The translations under genes and the position numbers were made by a program. Below the pieces are notes generated by a model. The model saw only the letters and a list, made by a program, of their open reading frames with translations, was not told the origin of the DNA and made no database searches. Positions 24,527-32,660 of a stretch of DNA of 37,045 nt are shown here, piece by piece (the stretch's first letter is position 1; each line of letters begins with the position of its first letter). Source of the stretch: UBA5186 sp040005095 (GTDB lineage Bacteria; Actinomycetota; Thermoleophilia; Gaiellales; Gaiellaceae); NCBI GenBank assembly GCA_040005095.1, contig JBDTZN010000012.1:1-37045 (forward strand), written 5' to 3'.

Positions 24527-25272
24527 TGAGCAGCTTCTCGCTCGAGGCGACAGGCGTCACGAAGACGTTCTGGATCCCTCACGAGCAGCGGACGATGTTC
24601 AAGGAGCTCTTCCTGCACCCGTTCCGGCGCGTCTCCTTCGAGCGCAACGACGCGCTGCGCGACGTGTCCCTCGCGATCGAGGCCGGCGAGTTCTTCGGGG
24701 TGATCGGCGCCAACGGCAGCGGCAAGAGCACGCTCCTGAAGATCCTCGCCGGCATTTACCGCGCCGATGAGGGCGACGTACGGGTCAACGGCAAGCTGTC
24801 GCCCTTCATCGAGCTCGGCGTCGGCTTCAACCTCGACCTGAATGCCCGCGACAACGTGCGGATCACAGCCACGCTCCTCGGGCTCTCGAAGCGGGAGCTC
24901 GCGGCTCGCTTCGACGAGATCATCGCGTTCTCCGAGCTCGGGCGGTTCGTCGACCAGAAGCTGAAGAACTACTCGTCGGGGATGATCGTCCGGCTCGCTT
25001 ATTCGATCGCGATCCAGGTCCCGTTCGACATCTTGCTCTTGGACGAGGTGCTCGCGGTCGGCGACGAGGCGTTCCAGCACAAGTGCTTCTCGACCTTCGA
25101 CCGGATGCGCGACGAGGGCAAGACCGTGGTGTTCGTCAGCCACGACCTCGCTTCGGTCGAGCGTTTCTGCGACCGCGTCCTGCTGCTGGACCGGGGCGAG
25201 GTGGCGACGGTGGGAGCGCCCGAGGAGGTGATCGCCGCCTACCGCGAGCACGAAGGAGTGCCCCTGGCATAG
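24526..25272 (+). CDS. wzt: ABC transporter ATP-binding protein for polysaccharide export (Wzt/KpsT-like)
   Basis: A 248-residue ATPase partner of the Wzm upstream. Walker A is GANGSGKST (61-69). SPFIELGVGFNLDLNARDN (92-110) is the region diagnostic for polysaccharide-export ATPases. The ABC signature is YSSGM (149-153), Walker B ILLLDE (169-174) and the switch histidine is H206 in VSHD. It ends shortly after the nucleotide-binding domain, so it lacks the C-terminal carbohydrate-binding domain that O-antigen Wzt proteins use to recognise a capped chain end. It is thus closer to KpsT or TagH cores. Confidence 0.94.
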   Translation: MSSFSLEATGVTKTFWIPHEQRTMFKELFLHPFRRVSFERNDALRDVSLAIEAGEFFGVIGANGSGKSTLLKILAGIYRADEGDVRVNGKLSPFIELGVGFNLDLNARDNVRITATLLGLSKRELAARFDEIIAFSELGRFVDQKLKNYSSGMIVRLAYSIAIQVPFDILLLDEVLAVGDEAFQHKCFSTFDRMRDEGKTVVFVSHDLASVERFCDRVLLLDRGEVATVGAPEEVIAAYREHEGVPLA

Positions 25273-25284
25273 CGGCGGTATGCG

Positions 25285-27084
25285 TTGAGCGAGACGGGCT
25301 CGGGGAACAGGGCGGAGCGGCGGTCTGTCACCCTGATCATCGCCAACCTGAACGGCAAGCGGCACTTGCAGCCCTGTCTCGACTCGATCGCCGCGCTCGA
25401 CTACGACCGGGAGCTGATCGACGTAGTCGTCGTCGACAACGCGTCCACGGACGGGTCGGTCGAGTTCCTCACGGAGCGCTATCCGTGGGTGCGCGTCCTC
25501 CCCCAGGACAGGAATCTCGGCTTCGCGGAGGCGGTCAACGTCGCCGCAGCGGCCTCGCGGTCGGAGTGCATCGCCCTGCTGAACAACGACATGCGCCTCG
25601 ACCCGGGCTGGCTGAAGGGGCTCGTGAAGGCCTACGCGCCCGCTGACGGCTACCCCTGCGTGGCGGGGTTGATCCTCGACTGGGAGGGGGACCGGATCGA
25701 CTTCGCCGAGGGCTTTGTCAACTTCCACGGGGCCGCTGCGCAGGGGCGGTTCCACGAGTCGGTCGACCTCGTCGACGTGGAGGACGGCCGCGAGCTGCTG
25801 TTCGCCTGCGGCGGGTCGATGCTGGTCGATCGCGAGCTCTTCCTCGCTCTCGGCGGCTTCGACCCAGCTTTCTTCGCGTACTTCGAGGACGTCGACTTCG
25901 GGTGGCGCCTCTGGCTCGCCGGCCACAAGGTCCGCCTCGCCGCGGGGGCCGTCAGCTTTCACCGCCATCACACGACCGGAGCCGGCTTCCCCCTCTACCA
26001 GCGAGCGCTCATCTTCGAGCGGAACTGGCTCCTGATGCTGATCAAGAACCTGGACGAGCCTCATGTCTGGCGGCTGCTCAGCGCCGCTCTGCTGCTGCTG
26101 AACCAACGAGTCGTGCTCGAGACCGGCTCGCGCCGATCCCTCTTCGACCCCGGGCGCCCGGCCGCGGCCGACTCGGAGAAGGTGCCCCGCATCGCGCTTG
26201 CGCGAATCCATGCCGTCGCGGACGTCGTCGAGAACCTCGACGCCGTCCTCGAGCGACGCAAGACCGTGCAGGCTTCGCGCCGTCGCGCCGACAAGGAACT
26301 GTTCCGGTTCTTCGAGCGTCCGTTCGCGCCCGTTCGCGAGGACGCTCCGTACCTGGATGCGATGGTGCGGGTGAGCCAGGCGCTGGGCTTGGTCGAGCTC
26401 TTCCCCGAGCGACGGGCGGTGAAGCTCCTCGTCCTGTCCCCCGCGGACGATGCGCGCCTCTGGGAGCTCGCAGGCGCAGCCGCCCGCGTCCTCTCGGTGA
26501 TCTATGCCTCCCCGGGAGGGTCGCGGCGCTCCAGCGACGGATTCCAGTCTCTGGAGTTGAGGTCGACGTCGTCGGCGAGGCAGCTGGCGGCCGAGGTGGA
26601 CTTCGTGCTCGGGAGCGCCGGGGATGCGGAGCTTGCAGGCGTCGCGAACGACCTACACGCCCTTCTGCTGATCGATGTCGCCGGCGGGGGTGATGCCCTC
26701 TCGCGAACCGAGGGACTCGCAGAGCTGCTCGCTGCCGCGGACGTCGTCCTCTGCTCCAGCGACGCCGGCCGCGAGCACGCCGTCGCCCTGCTCCAAGGAG
26801 CCGGGGCCAGCAGGCCCGCGGTCGAGCTTGTCCAGCCCGGCAGCGAGGCATCGTTCTTCCGCAGGCTGTCCAACGAGCCGTGGCGGTGGAGCCATGCGCA
26901 GGGACGCTCGGGCATGCCAGAAGACGCACTCGCGTTGCTGACGAAATGGCGAAACGAGTACGGGGTGTACCGATCCCCGTTCTGGCACCTCGTTCGTGCC
27001 ACGTGGCGGCTGCTACCGGAGGCTACTCGGGTCCGAGTGCGGCCGTATCTCCGGCTGCGAGGCCGCTTCCGTCGCCGGGCGTGA
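25285..27084 (+). CDS. two-part protein: GT2 glycosyltransferase with a C-terminal GT-B-like region
   Basis: A 599-residue protein from the TTG at 25285, 12 bases after wzt. Residues ~15-300 are a GT2 domain of the rhamnosyltransferase type: VTLIIANLNGKRHLQPCLDS, DNASTDGS at 51-58, LLNNDM at 98-103 and a catalytic EDVDFGWRLWLAGH around 203-216. Residues ~300-370 are helical. From about residue 375 a second alpha/beta region starts (AVKLLVLSPADDARLW), with LLIDVAGGG and LLAAADVVLCSSDAGREHAV, reminiscent of the first half of a GT-B enzyme but without the donor site. The last 72 bases are antisense to the convergent methyltransferase. The GT2 call is confident; the C-terminal assignment is weak. 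Confidence 0.8.
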   Translation: MSETGSGNRAERRSVTLIIANLNGKRHLQPCLDSIAALDYDRELIDVVVVDNASTDGSVEFLTERYPWVRVLPQDRNLGFAEAVNVAAAASRSECIALLNNDMRLDPGWLKGLVKAYAPADGYPCVAGLILDWEGDRIDFAEGFVNFHGAAAQGRFHESVDLVDVEDGRELLFACGGSMLVDRELFLALGGFDPAFFAYFEDVDFGWRLWLAGHKVRLAAGAVSFHRHHTTGAGFPLYQRALIFERNWLLMLIKNLDEPHVWRLLSAALLLLNQRVVLETGSRRSLFDPGRPAAADSEKVPRIALARIHAVADVVENLDAVLERRKTVQASRRRADKELFRFFERPFAPVREDAPYLDAMVRVSQALGLVELFPERRAVKLLVLSPADDARLWELAGAAARVLSVIYASPGGSRRSSDGFQSLELRSTSSARQLAAEVDFVLGSAGDAELAGVANDLHALLLIDVAGGGDALSRTEGLAELLAAADVVLCSSDAGREHAVALLQGAGASRPAVELVQPGSEASFFRRLSNEPWRWSHAQGRSGMPEDALALLTKWRNEYGVYRSPFWHLVRATWRLLPEATRVRVRPYLRLRGRFRRRA

Positions 27085-27864
27085 CGGGTCGACCCTCGCG
27101 ATCGCGACGACGCGATCGCGCTCTCTGTACTGGGCGTTGTGATGGGGCGCCGGCTCGAGCAGCTCTAGCTCGCGGAACCCGGCCGCCGAGACGATGAGCT
27201 CGAGCGCCCGCAGGTTCGGGATCAGGCTCAGGACAGCGGGCTTCGAGGCGATCGGGTTCGCGTCGCTGTCCCGCTCGACGCGGGCGGCGAAGCTCGCCTC
27301 TGCGGACAGTACGTTGCCCGACGACCCCCACCCGTGCTCGATCGGTCGTTCCTGCCGCGTCAGCTGGGTCTCGATCGCAACCACGGATCGACTCAGAGCG
27401 TGAGCTCGCCGCGCGGCGCCGACCGGATCCTCGACGTGGTAGATCAGACCGAGCAGGAGGACGACGTCGAAGGTACCGAGCGAGAGCGGATCGAGCTCGA
27501 AGATGTCGCCTTGTCGAAACGCCAGCCGGGTGGGATCGACGCCGAGGTGGTCGCGGACGAGCTCGGCCCGCCTGATGTTCTCGGGGCGAAGGTCGATGCC
27601 GAGCACCGCCTCGGCTCCCCATTCCAGCAGCTTGTGCGCGAAGAATCCCTCCGAGCAGGCCAGATCGAGCGCGAGCGCGTGCGGCCCTGCCGCCGCGAGC
27701 GCCGCGCGCAGGGGCGGCTCCAGCAGCTCGATCCGCGTCCGGTGCACACTGGGCAGCTCGTGGTGGAGCAGCGGGACGTCGACGCCCTCCCCGAGGTCCC
27801 AGTCGTACATCCACGCGGGCCCGCGCTCGAGCTCCGCGACGAGTGCCGGGCTGAGCTCCTTCAG
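27013..27864 (-). CDS. SAM-dependent methyltransferase (mo5U34/DUF1698-like fold)
   Basis: About 283 residues if read from a CTG at 27864, or 265 from the ATG at 27810. Motif I is ALDLACSEGFFAHKLLEWGA, then VLGIDLRPENIRRAELV, FRQGDIFELDP and FDVVLLLGLIYHVEDPVGAA. In-frame ATG, GTG and TTG codons are absent between the upstream stop and 27810. The CTG overlaps that stop as CTGA, exactly as its neighbours overlap with GTGA, TTGA and ATGA, and an AGG lies 9 bases before it. The C-terminal ~23 residues lie antisense to the GT2 gene and look unstructured (proline and serine rich). Substrate unknown. Confidence 0.78.
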   Translation of the reverse strand: MKELSPALVAELERGPAWMYDWDLGEGVDVPLLHHELPSVHRTRIELLEPPLRAALAAAGPHALALDLACSEGFFAHKLLEWGAEAVLGIDLRPENIRRAELVRDHLGVDPTRLAFRQGDIFELDPLSLGTFDVVLLLGLIYHVEDPVGAARRAHALSRSVVAIETQLTRQERPIEHGWGSSGNVLSAEASFAARVERDSDANPIASKPAVLSLIPNLRALELIVSAAGFRELELLEPAPHHNAQYRERDRVVAIARVDPSRPATEAASQPEIRPHSDPSSLR

Positions 27865-28799
27865 CGCGGGCGACCTAAACGGGACTGCGCGTTCCGCAGG
27901 CGGCGGACGAAGCGGACGGCCCGACTCTCCTCGAGCGCCTGATAGGCGCGGTCGATGCTGGCCGCGCGGGCCTCGAGCTCGTCCGACTCCCGGTGAAGCT
28001 GCCGGATATTGTGCCGGAGCGCGGCGAGCTCCCGCGGCTCGGTCACTGCGTCGATGCGCTCCAGCTCCTCCCTGGTGAACGTCCCGGCCCGCTTGCGCAT
28101 GAGGACGACCCCGTGGCCGTCGCCGGGGGCCTCGGTCACCACCCCTGCTTCTCTGAGCTCGGCGATCTCGAAGGCCCGCCCCCAGTGCTCCCGGATCCAC
28201 CAGGGCGAGTGGAGGATCATCGGCCCGCCGAGGTTCCAGCTCTGGCCGTGCCGCAGGACGTTCATCCCGACGCGGCCCTCGACCCATGGCTCCTCCGCTA
28301 TCCGCTGCGACATCCCCGAGCCGAGGAATGTGGCGAGCAGGTAGCCGCCGTCCTTCAGGAGGCGGTGCAGCTCGAGCAACCAGGCGCTCCACTCGTCGGC
28401 GAGGTGCGTGAAGACCGAGGTCGCGTAGACGAGGTCGAACGAGTCACCGGGAAGCTCGAGCGGCGGTGACTCGTGACTCCGGAGAACGTGGAGCGGCGGG
28501 GACAGATGCCGGTCGAGCCACTCGATGCTCTGCTCGTCGATGTCGCAGCCATAGAACTCGGCCACCTGGGCCTCCGGGAGAAACGCGCGCAGCACGCGAC
28601 CGGCGCCGCAACCGAAGTCGAGGATCCGCTTGCCCTCGAACGACCAATCCGCAGGCAGGACGTCGAGGATGTACTGACGGAGCTGCCGGCCAAGGTCGTC
28701 GTAGCCGGCGAGCGGATCAGACGGATCGGGCGTCCCCACCCGCGCGGCAAGCGCCGGTGGAGGCAGGGGAACCGTGCGCGACGCGATCCTCTCGGTCAA
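27861..28799 (-). CDS. SAM-dependent methyltransferase with C-terminal coiled coil
   Basis: A 312-residue protein. Motif I RILDFGCGAGRVLRAF is at about 58-73, YGCDIDEQSIEWL at 84-96, and FDLVYATSVFTHLADEWSAW further on. After the catalytic domain comes a charged helical segment (EELERIDAVTEPRELAALRH and following, about 248-295) with heptad-like leucines, probably a coiled coil for oligomerisation or docking to the glycosyltransferases next to it. The TTG start at 28799 overlaps the upstream stop (TTGA). The fold call is confident; the target is not known. Confidence 0.85.
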   Translation of the reverse strand: MTERIASRTVPLPPPALAARVGTPDPSDPLAGYDDLGRQLRQYILDVLPADWSFEGKRILDFGCGAGRVLRAFLPEAQVAEFYGCDIDEQSIEWLDRHLSPPLHVLRSHESPPLELPGDSFDLVYATSVFTHLADEWSAWLLELHRLLKDGGYLLATFLGSGMSQRIAEEPWVEGRVGMNVLRHGQSWNLGGPMILHSPWWIREHWGRAFEIAELREAGVVTEAPGDGHGVVLMRKRAGTFTREELERIDAVTEPRELAALRHNIRQLHRESDELEARAASIDRAYQALEESRAVRFVRRLRNAQSRLGRPR

Positions 28800-30061
28800 C
28801 GAGCCGCGACTCTACCGCCGAGACGTGCCAGTTGCGCCCTCGCCGCCCCGAGCGGGCCGCGCATCGCGAAGGAGAGGCGCAGTCGTTCAAACCGGTCCAC
28901 GGCGGAGTGCAGCCGGGCCGGGCGGGGCCGGGAGATCGGCAGCGTGGGCGCTCGCAGAAGGCGGACGAGCGGCTCCACGACGCGCGGCCAGGCCAGCTCC
29001 GACCGGATCGCTTCCAGGTTCTCCTTCGCGCGCCGCCGCGCCTCCTCGTCGTCGATCAGCTCGCGGATCGCGTCGGTCCAGCCGGCGACGTCGCGGAAGC
29101 CGACCGCCCGCCCGAGTTGCCGCTCCGAGACGAGCTCACCCAGCGTGTCGCCGCCGGTCGTGACGGTGGGAAGCCCCGCCCAGAAGTAATCCAGCAGCCG
29201 CGCGCGGTAAGCCAAGCGAGTCTCGACCAGATCGAGGTAAGCGGCCACGCCGACATCGCTCTCGAGCAGGAACCCCGACCGCTGCTCGTACGGCACCCAG
29301 CTGTGGAAGAAGACGGTGCGCCCGAGCACGCCGAGCGAGCTCGACAGCTCGACCGCTTCGCGCGCCGCAACCGGCAGGTCGGGGTCGGCAGGGTCGACGC
29401 CGAGGAAGACGAGCTTCACTGCAGGGCGGCTGCGGGCCACCTCCAAGACAGCGCGGATGACGGTCAGCGGATCGGTCCAGTTGAGAATCCCACCGGCCCA
29501 GAGCAGGATGAAGTCTCCGTCGTCGATTCCCGGAACCACACCCTTGAGGACTCGTTCCCCCGCGACAGGTCGCTCCACGGGGAGCCCGAAATGCACGACG
29601 TCGATCAGGTCGCGGAAGGTCGGGTCGCGTCCAAAAGCGTCGATGTCGAGGCGGCCGAGCTTGGCGAGCACGCCGAGCCAGTAGTCGCGCTGGCGCTCGC
29701 TCGTGCACACGAACGCGTCCCCGGACGCGAGGGCGAGCTCCTGGGAGTACGCCTCGACACGTGCGAGCCGCAGCAAGAGGTCGTCGGTAGGCGCGGCCTC
29801 GAGGATCGCGAGAGCTTCGAGCCAGTTCGGCGTGTAGAGGTCGTAGACGACGCGCGTTCCGCCGCGGCGCAGGCGCCTCGCGAGGGCGTAGGGAAGCTTC
29901 TGCGCGACCACGGCGTCGAAGCCGCCAAGCTCGGAAAGGCTGGTCAGGACCGCGACCTCGAAATGGTCCTCTAGCGCGCGGGCGATCTGGTGCGTGCGAA
30001 TGCTGGGACTCTTCATGCTCGCCGCGAGAGGCGCGTGAGCGTAGACGGCGACGCGGTTCAT
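28796..30061 (-). CDS. GT-B glycosyltransferase, paralogue of the next gene upstream
   Basis: A 421-residue glycosyltransferase. Characteristic stretches are SPSIRTHQIARALEDHFEVA near the N-terminus, RVVYDLYTPNWLEAL, FVCTSERQRDYWLGVLAKLG, LLWAGGILNWTDPLTVIRAV and RARLLDYFWAGLPTVTTGGD. The same segments occur in the same order in the gene at 30058-31383, so they are tandem duplicates. This family (GT4-like) is frequent in actinobacterial surface-glycan loci. The ATG start overlaps the upstream stop (ATGA). The C-terminal tail ends AARAQLARLGGRVAAR and may be an amphipathic membrane anchor. Confidence 0.87.
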   Translation of the reverse strand: MNRVAVYAHAPLAASMKSPSIRTHQIARALEDHFEVAVLTSLSELGGFDAVVAQKLPYALARRLRRGGTRVVYDLYTPNWLEALAILEAAPTDDLLLRLARVEAYSQELALASGDAFVCTSERQRDYWLGVLAKLGRLDIDAFGRDPTFRDLIDVVHFGLPVERPVAGERVLKGVVPGIDDGDFILLWAGGILNWTDPLTVIRAVLEVARSRPAVKLVFLGVDPADPDLPVAAREAVELSSSLGVLGRTVFFHSWVPYEQRSGFLLESDVGVAAYLDLVETRLAYRARLLDYFWAGLPTVTTGGDTLGELVSERQLGRAVGFRDVAGWTDAIRELIDDEEARRRAKENLEAIRSELAWPRVVEPLVRLLRAPTLPISRPRPARLHSAVDRFERLRLSFAMRGPLGAARAQLARLGGRVAAR

Positions 30062-31383
30062 CGGCGGAGGCGGAGACGCGACGCGCGGCTCGCCACGAGC
30101 CCCACCGGGCCGCGGATCTCAAAAGCGGTCCGGCCACGGAGGACGAGATGCTCGATCGCGAGGGCCAAGGCTTCCGCGCCCGGGGATACACGCGCCCCCT
30201 CGCGCTCGACCAGACGCATGAGCGGCCGGGCGACATGAGACCAGGTAAACACCTCGCGAACGTCGTCGATCCGCTCACGAATCCGCGCGCGTTCTGCCTC
30301 GTCGTCGAGCATCGCCTCGATCGCACCGGCCCAGCCCTCGACGTCACCTGCGTCCAGCGCGCGGCCGAGCCCTCGCGACGCGACGAGGTCGCCCAGATCG
30401 TCGCCCCGGGTCGTGATCGTCGGCAGCCCCGCCCAGAGGTAGTCGAGGAGACGGGTGCGGAAGGCGTACCGCGTCTCGAGGGAGTCGAAATGCGCGGAAA
30501 CGCCGACGTCCGCCTCGAGCAGGTAGCTGCCGCGCTCGTCGTACGGCACCCACCCTCCGCGAAAGAAGACGGCCCGTCCGACCAGGCCGAGCGACCGAGC
30601 GAGCTCGAACGCCTGCGACGCCATCGTCATGGTCGGCACCTCCGGGTGCTCGGAGCCCAGGAAGACCAGTCTCACGTCTCGCCGGCGCTCGGTGAGGACG
30701 GCAACCGCGCGAATGACCGTGAGGGGGTCGAGCCAGTTCCAAATCCCGCCGCCCCAGAGGAGGATCCGGTCGCGCTCGCCGATCCCGGGAATCACCCCCC
30801 GCAGAGCCGGGGCTCCGGCGCGCGGCTCCTCGCTCGGCAGGCCGAAGGGTACGACGTCGATCAGGCTGCGGAACGATGGGTCCCGGCGATAGGTCTCGAG
30901 ATCGAGCCGCCCGAGCGACCCGAGCATTCCGAGCCAGAAATCGCGCTGGCGCTCGCTCGCGCAGACGAACGCATCGCCCGTCGCGAGGGCATAGCGCAGC
31001 TCGAGCATGGCCGCCTCGTGGAAGCGGACGCTCGAGGGATGCCCGAGCTCGGCGTCGAGCATCGCCAGCTGCTCCGAGAGCACGGGAACGTAAAGGTCGT
31101 AGACGACGCGGGTCGCGCTTCGGGCGAGCCGCCGCATGGCACCGAGCGGAAGCCTGCGTGCGATGACGACGTCGAACGCCTGAGCCACTCGAGCCAGGTC
31201 GCGACCTGCCCTGGGCTGTTCGAGCGACTCGACCCCGCGGAGACCGACCCCGGCCGCACCCGGCGCCATCAGCGTGACCCGGAACTCGCGGGCCAGCTCC
31301 TGGGCCAGATGGAAGGAGCGGATTCCCGGGCCCGACATCGTGGCGCCGACGGGCTCGGTCGAGAAGAGAAGGATCTTCGTCAT
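30058..31383 (-). CDS. GT-B glycosyltransferase, paralogue of the following gene
   Basis: A 441-residue glycosyltransferase leading a four-gene minus-strand operon. Key parts: TMSGPGIRSFHLAQELAREF, RVVYDLYVPVLSEQLAMLDA, FVCASERQRDFWLGMLGSLG, LLWGGGIWNWLDPLTVIRAV and RTRLLDYLWAGLPTITTRGD. The first segment, with its glycine-rich loop, is more canonical than in the downstream copy, where it reads SMKSPSIR. This suggests the two have different acceptors. The ATG at 31383 lies 64 bases from the divergent GT4 gene, across a symmetrical promoter-like region. Confidence 0.88.
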   Translation of the reverse strand: MTKILLFSTEPVGATMSGPGIRSFHLAQELAREFRVTLMAPGAAGVGLRGVESLEQPRAGRDLARVAQAFDVVIARRLPLGAMRRLARSATRVVYDLYVPVLSEQLAMLDAELGHPSSVRFHEAAMLELRYALATGDAFVCASERQRDFWLGMLGSLGRLDLETYRRDPSFRSLIDVVPFGLPSEEPRAGAPALRGVIPGIGERDRILLWGGGIWNWLDPLTVIRAVAVLTERRRDVRLVFLGSEHPEVPTMTMASQAFELARSLGLVGRAVFFRGGWVPYDERGSYLLEADVGVSAHFDSLETRYAFRTRLLDYLWAGLPTITTRGDDLGDLVASRGLGRALDAGDVEGWAGAIEAMLDDEAERARIRERIDDVREVFTWSHVARPLMRLVEREGARVSPGAEALALAIEHLVLRGRTAFEIRGPVGLVASRASRLRLRR

Positions 31384-31415
31384 CGTGAGTCCCGCGCGCG
31401 AGACGACGGGCTGCT

Positions 31416-31436
31416 GAGCCTATCGCCGGTAGGCTC
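31416..31436. promoter_or_regulatory. symmetrical divergent promoter or operator: GAGCCTA-N7-TAGGCTC
   Basis: GAGCCTA (31416-31422) and TAGGCTC (31430-31436) are perfect inverted repeats 7 bases apart in the middle of the 64-base divergent gap 31384-31447. Each arm holds a TANNNT box, TAGGCT, facing outward: plus-strand box at 31430-31435, 12 bases before the ATG at 31448; minus-strand box at 31417-31422, with a leader of about 27 bases to the ATG at 31383. It may be a pair of divergent promoters, an operator, or both. Confidence 0.5.
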
Positions 31437-31447
31437 GGCCCCCGATC

Positions 31448-32623
31448 ATGCCTCGCTTGCTGCTCCTCACGCCGAGCGAGCTGACCCGCGACCCGCGCGC
31501 GCGGCGCGCGGCGCGGGCGGCGCGCGGGCTCGGCTTCGACGTCGTCGGCCTGAGCGGACGCGTCTCGGGCGAGGCCCCCGCGGCCCTCGACGGGGTGGCC
31601 GTCACGCGCGTCGGGCCCGAGGGGCGGACGAAGGCGCACCACGAGGAGGGTCGGCCGCCGCGTCGAAACACCGCCATGCGCGAGGTCCGGGGACTGGTGC
31701 GCCTGGCCCGCCTCGGCCTTCGGACGCTCGACCTGTGGCGCGGAGGACGCACCCTCGGCGGCGTCGACGTCGTGCACGCGAACGACCTCGACACGCTTCC
31801 CGCCGCGTGGCTCCTGGCACGGCGAAGCGGAGCGCGCCTCGTCTACGACGCGCACGAGCTCTACTCGGAGTTCGACCAGCATCCCGCGCGCGCCTACCGC
31901 GCGCTCGCGTTGGCGCTCGAAGGCGCGCTCGCGCGTCGCGCGGACGCCGTCGCGACGGTCAGCGAGCCGATCGCGCGCGAGCTCGTCGAACGGCTCGGAC
32001 TCCGGTCGCGCCCGATCGTCGTCCTGAACGCGCCGGACCTGGACCCGCGCGAGCCGGTGCCCGGCGCTCGGGATGCACCGCTCCGCGTCGGCTACCACGG
32101 CTCGTTCGGCCCCGGGCGGCCGCTCGACGACCTGCTGCGCGCGACTGCGCTCGCGCCGAGCATCCACCTCACCCTGCGCGTCGTCCGCTTCGGCGTCGAC
32201 GAGCTCCGCGCCGAGATCGTGCGCCGCGGGCTCGCTGAGCGCGTCGACGTGCTCCCGCCCGTCGCGCCGGACGGCCTCATGGACGCGCTGCGCGGGCTCG
32301 AGGTCGGGGTGATCTTCGACCGGCCACAGTCGCGGAACAGCGAGCTGTCGCTGCCGAATAAGCTCTTCGAGTACCTGATGGCGGGCTTGGCGGTGGTCGC
32401 ACCGCGACTGCCGGGAAACGCCTCGATCGTCGAGGGCGAAGGCGTCGGCCGCGCGTTCGACGCCGGCAGCCCGGAGGCGCTCGGGCGCGTGCTCGAGGAG
32501 CTCGCCGCCGACCGCGACGCGCTGGTCGAACTGCGCCGCCGTGCGCACCGTCTCGCGGTCGAGCGCTACAACGCCGGCACGCAGTCGACCGCGCTCGCCG
32601 CCGCGTGGGGTGCCACAAGGTGA
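31448..32623 (+). CDS. glycosyltransferase family 4 (GT-B)
   Basis: A 391-residue GT4 protein. RLLLLTPSELTRDPRARRAA opens the fold. VDVVHANDLDTLPAAWLLAR and LVYDAHELYSEF are typical of family members acting in exopolysaccharide synthesis. Later parts are VGYHGSFGPGRPLDDLLRA and LPNKLFEYLMAGLAVVAPRL, where the glutamate of FEY is the conserved donor-site residue. First gene of a plus-strand group with an ATP-grasp enzyme, another GT4 and a dehydrogenase. Confidence 0.88.
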   Translation: MPRLLLLTPSELTRDPRARRAARAARGLGFDVVGLSGRVSGEAPAALDGVAVTRVGPEGRTKAHHEEGRPPRRNTAMREVRGLVRLARLGLRTLDLWRGGRTLGGVDVVHANDLDTLPAAWLLARRSGARLVYDAHELYSEFDQHPARAYRALALALEGALARRADAVATVSEPIARELVERLGLRSRPIVVLNAPDLDPREPVPGARDAPLRVGYHGSFGPGRPLDDLLRATALAPSIHLTLRVVRFGVDELRAEIVRRGLAERVDVLPPVAPDGLMDALRGLEVGVIFDRPQSRNSELSLPNKLFEYLMAGLAVVAPRLPGNASIVEGEGVGRAFDAGSPEALGRVLEELAADRDALVELRRRAHRLAVERYNAGTQSTALAAAWGATR

Positions 32624-32641
32624 GCGCTCTGCGCGCGGCGA

Positions 32642-32647
32642 TACGCT
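32642..32647 (+). promoter_or_regulatory. possible -10 box TACGCT
   Basis: TACGCT lies in the 37-base gap before the ATP-grasp gene, 13 bases from its GTG at 32661. No -35 partner is visible. It is weaker than the other candidates and could be chance. Confidence 0.25.
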
Positions 32648-32660
32648 CCGCCGAGGCCGA

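Noticed and set aside
24211..26211. 666-codon open frame on the minus strand
   Set aside because: Antisense to wzm, wzt and the GT2 gene, all with clear family motifs; its translation is low-complexity acidic and basic sequence.
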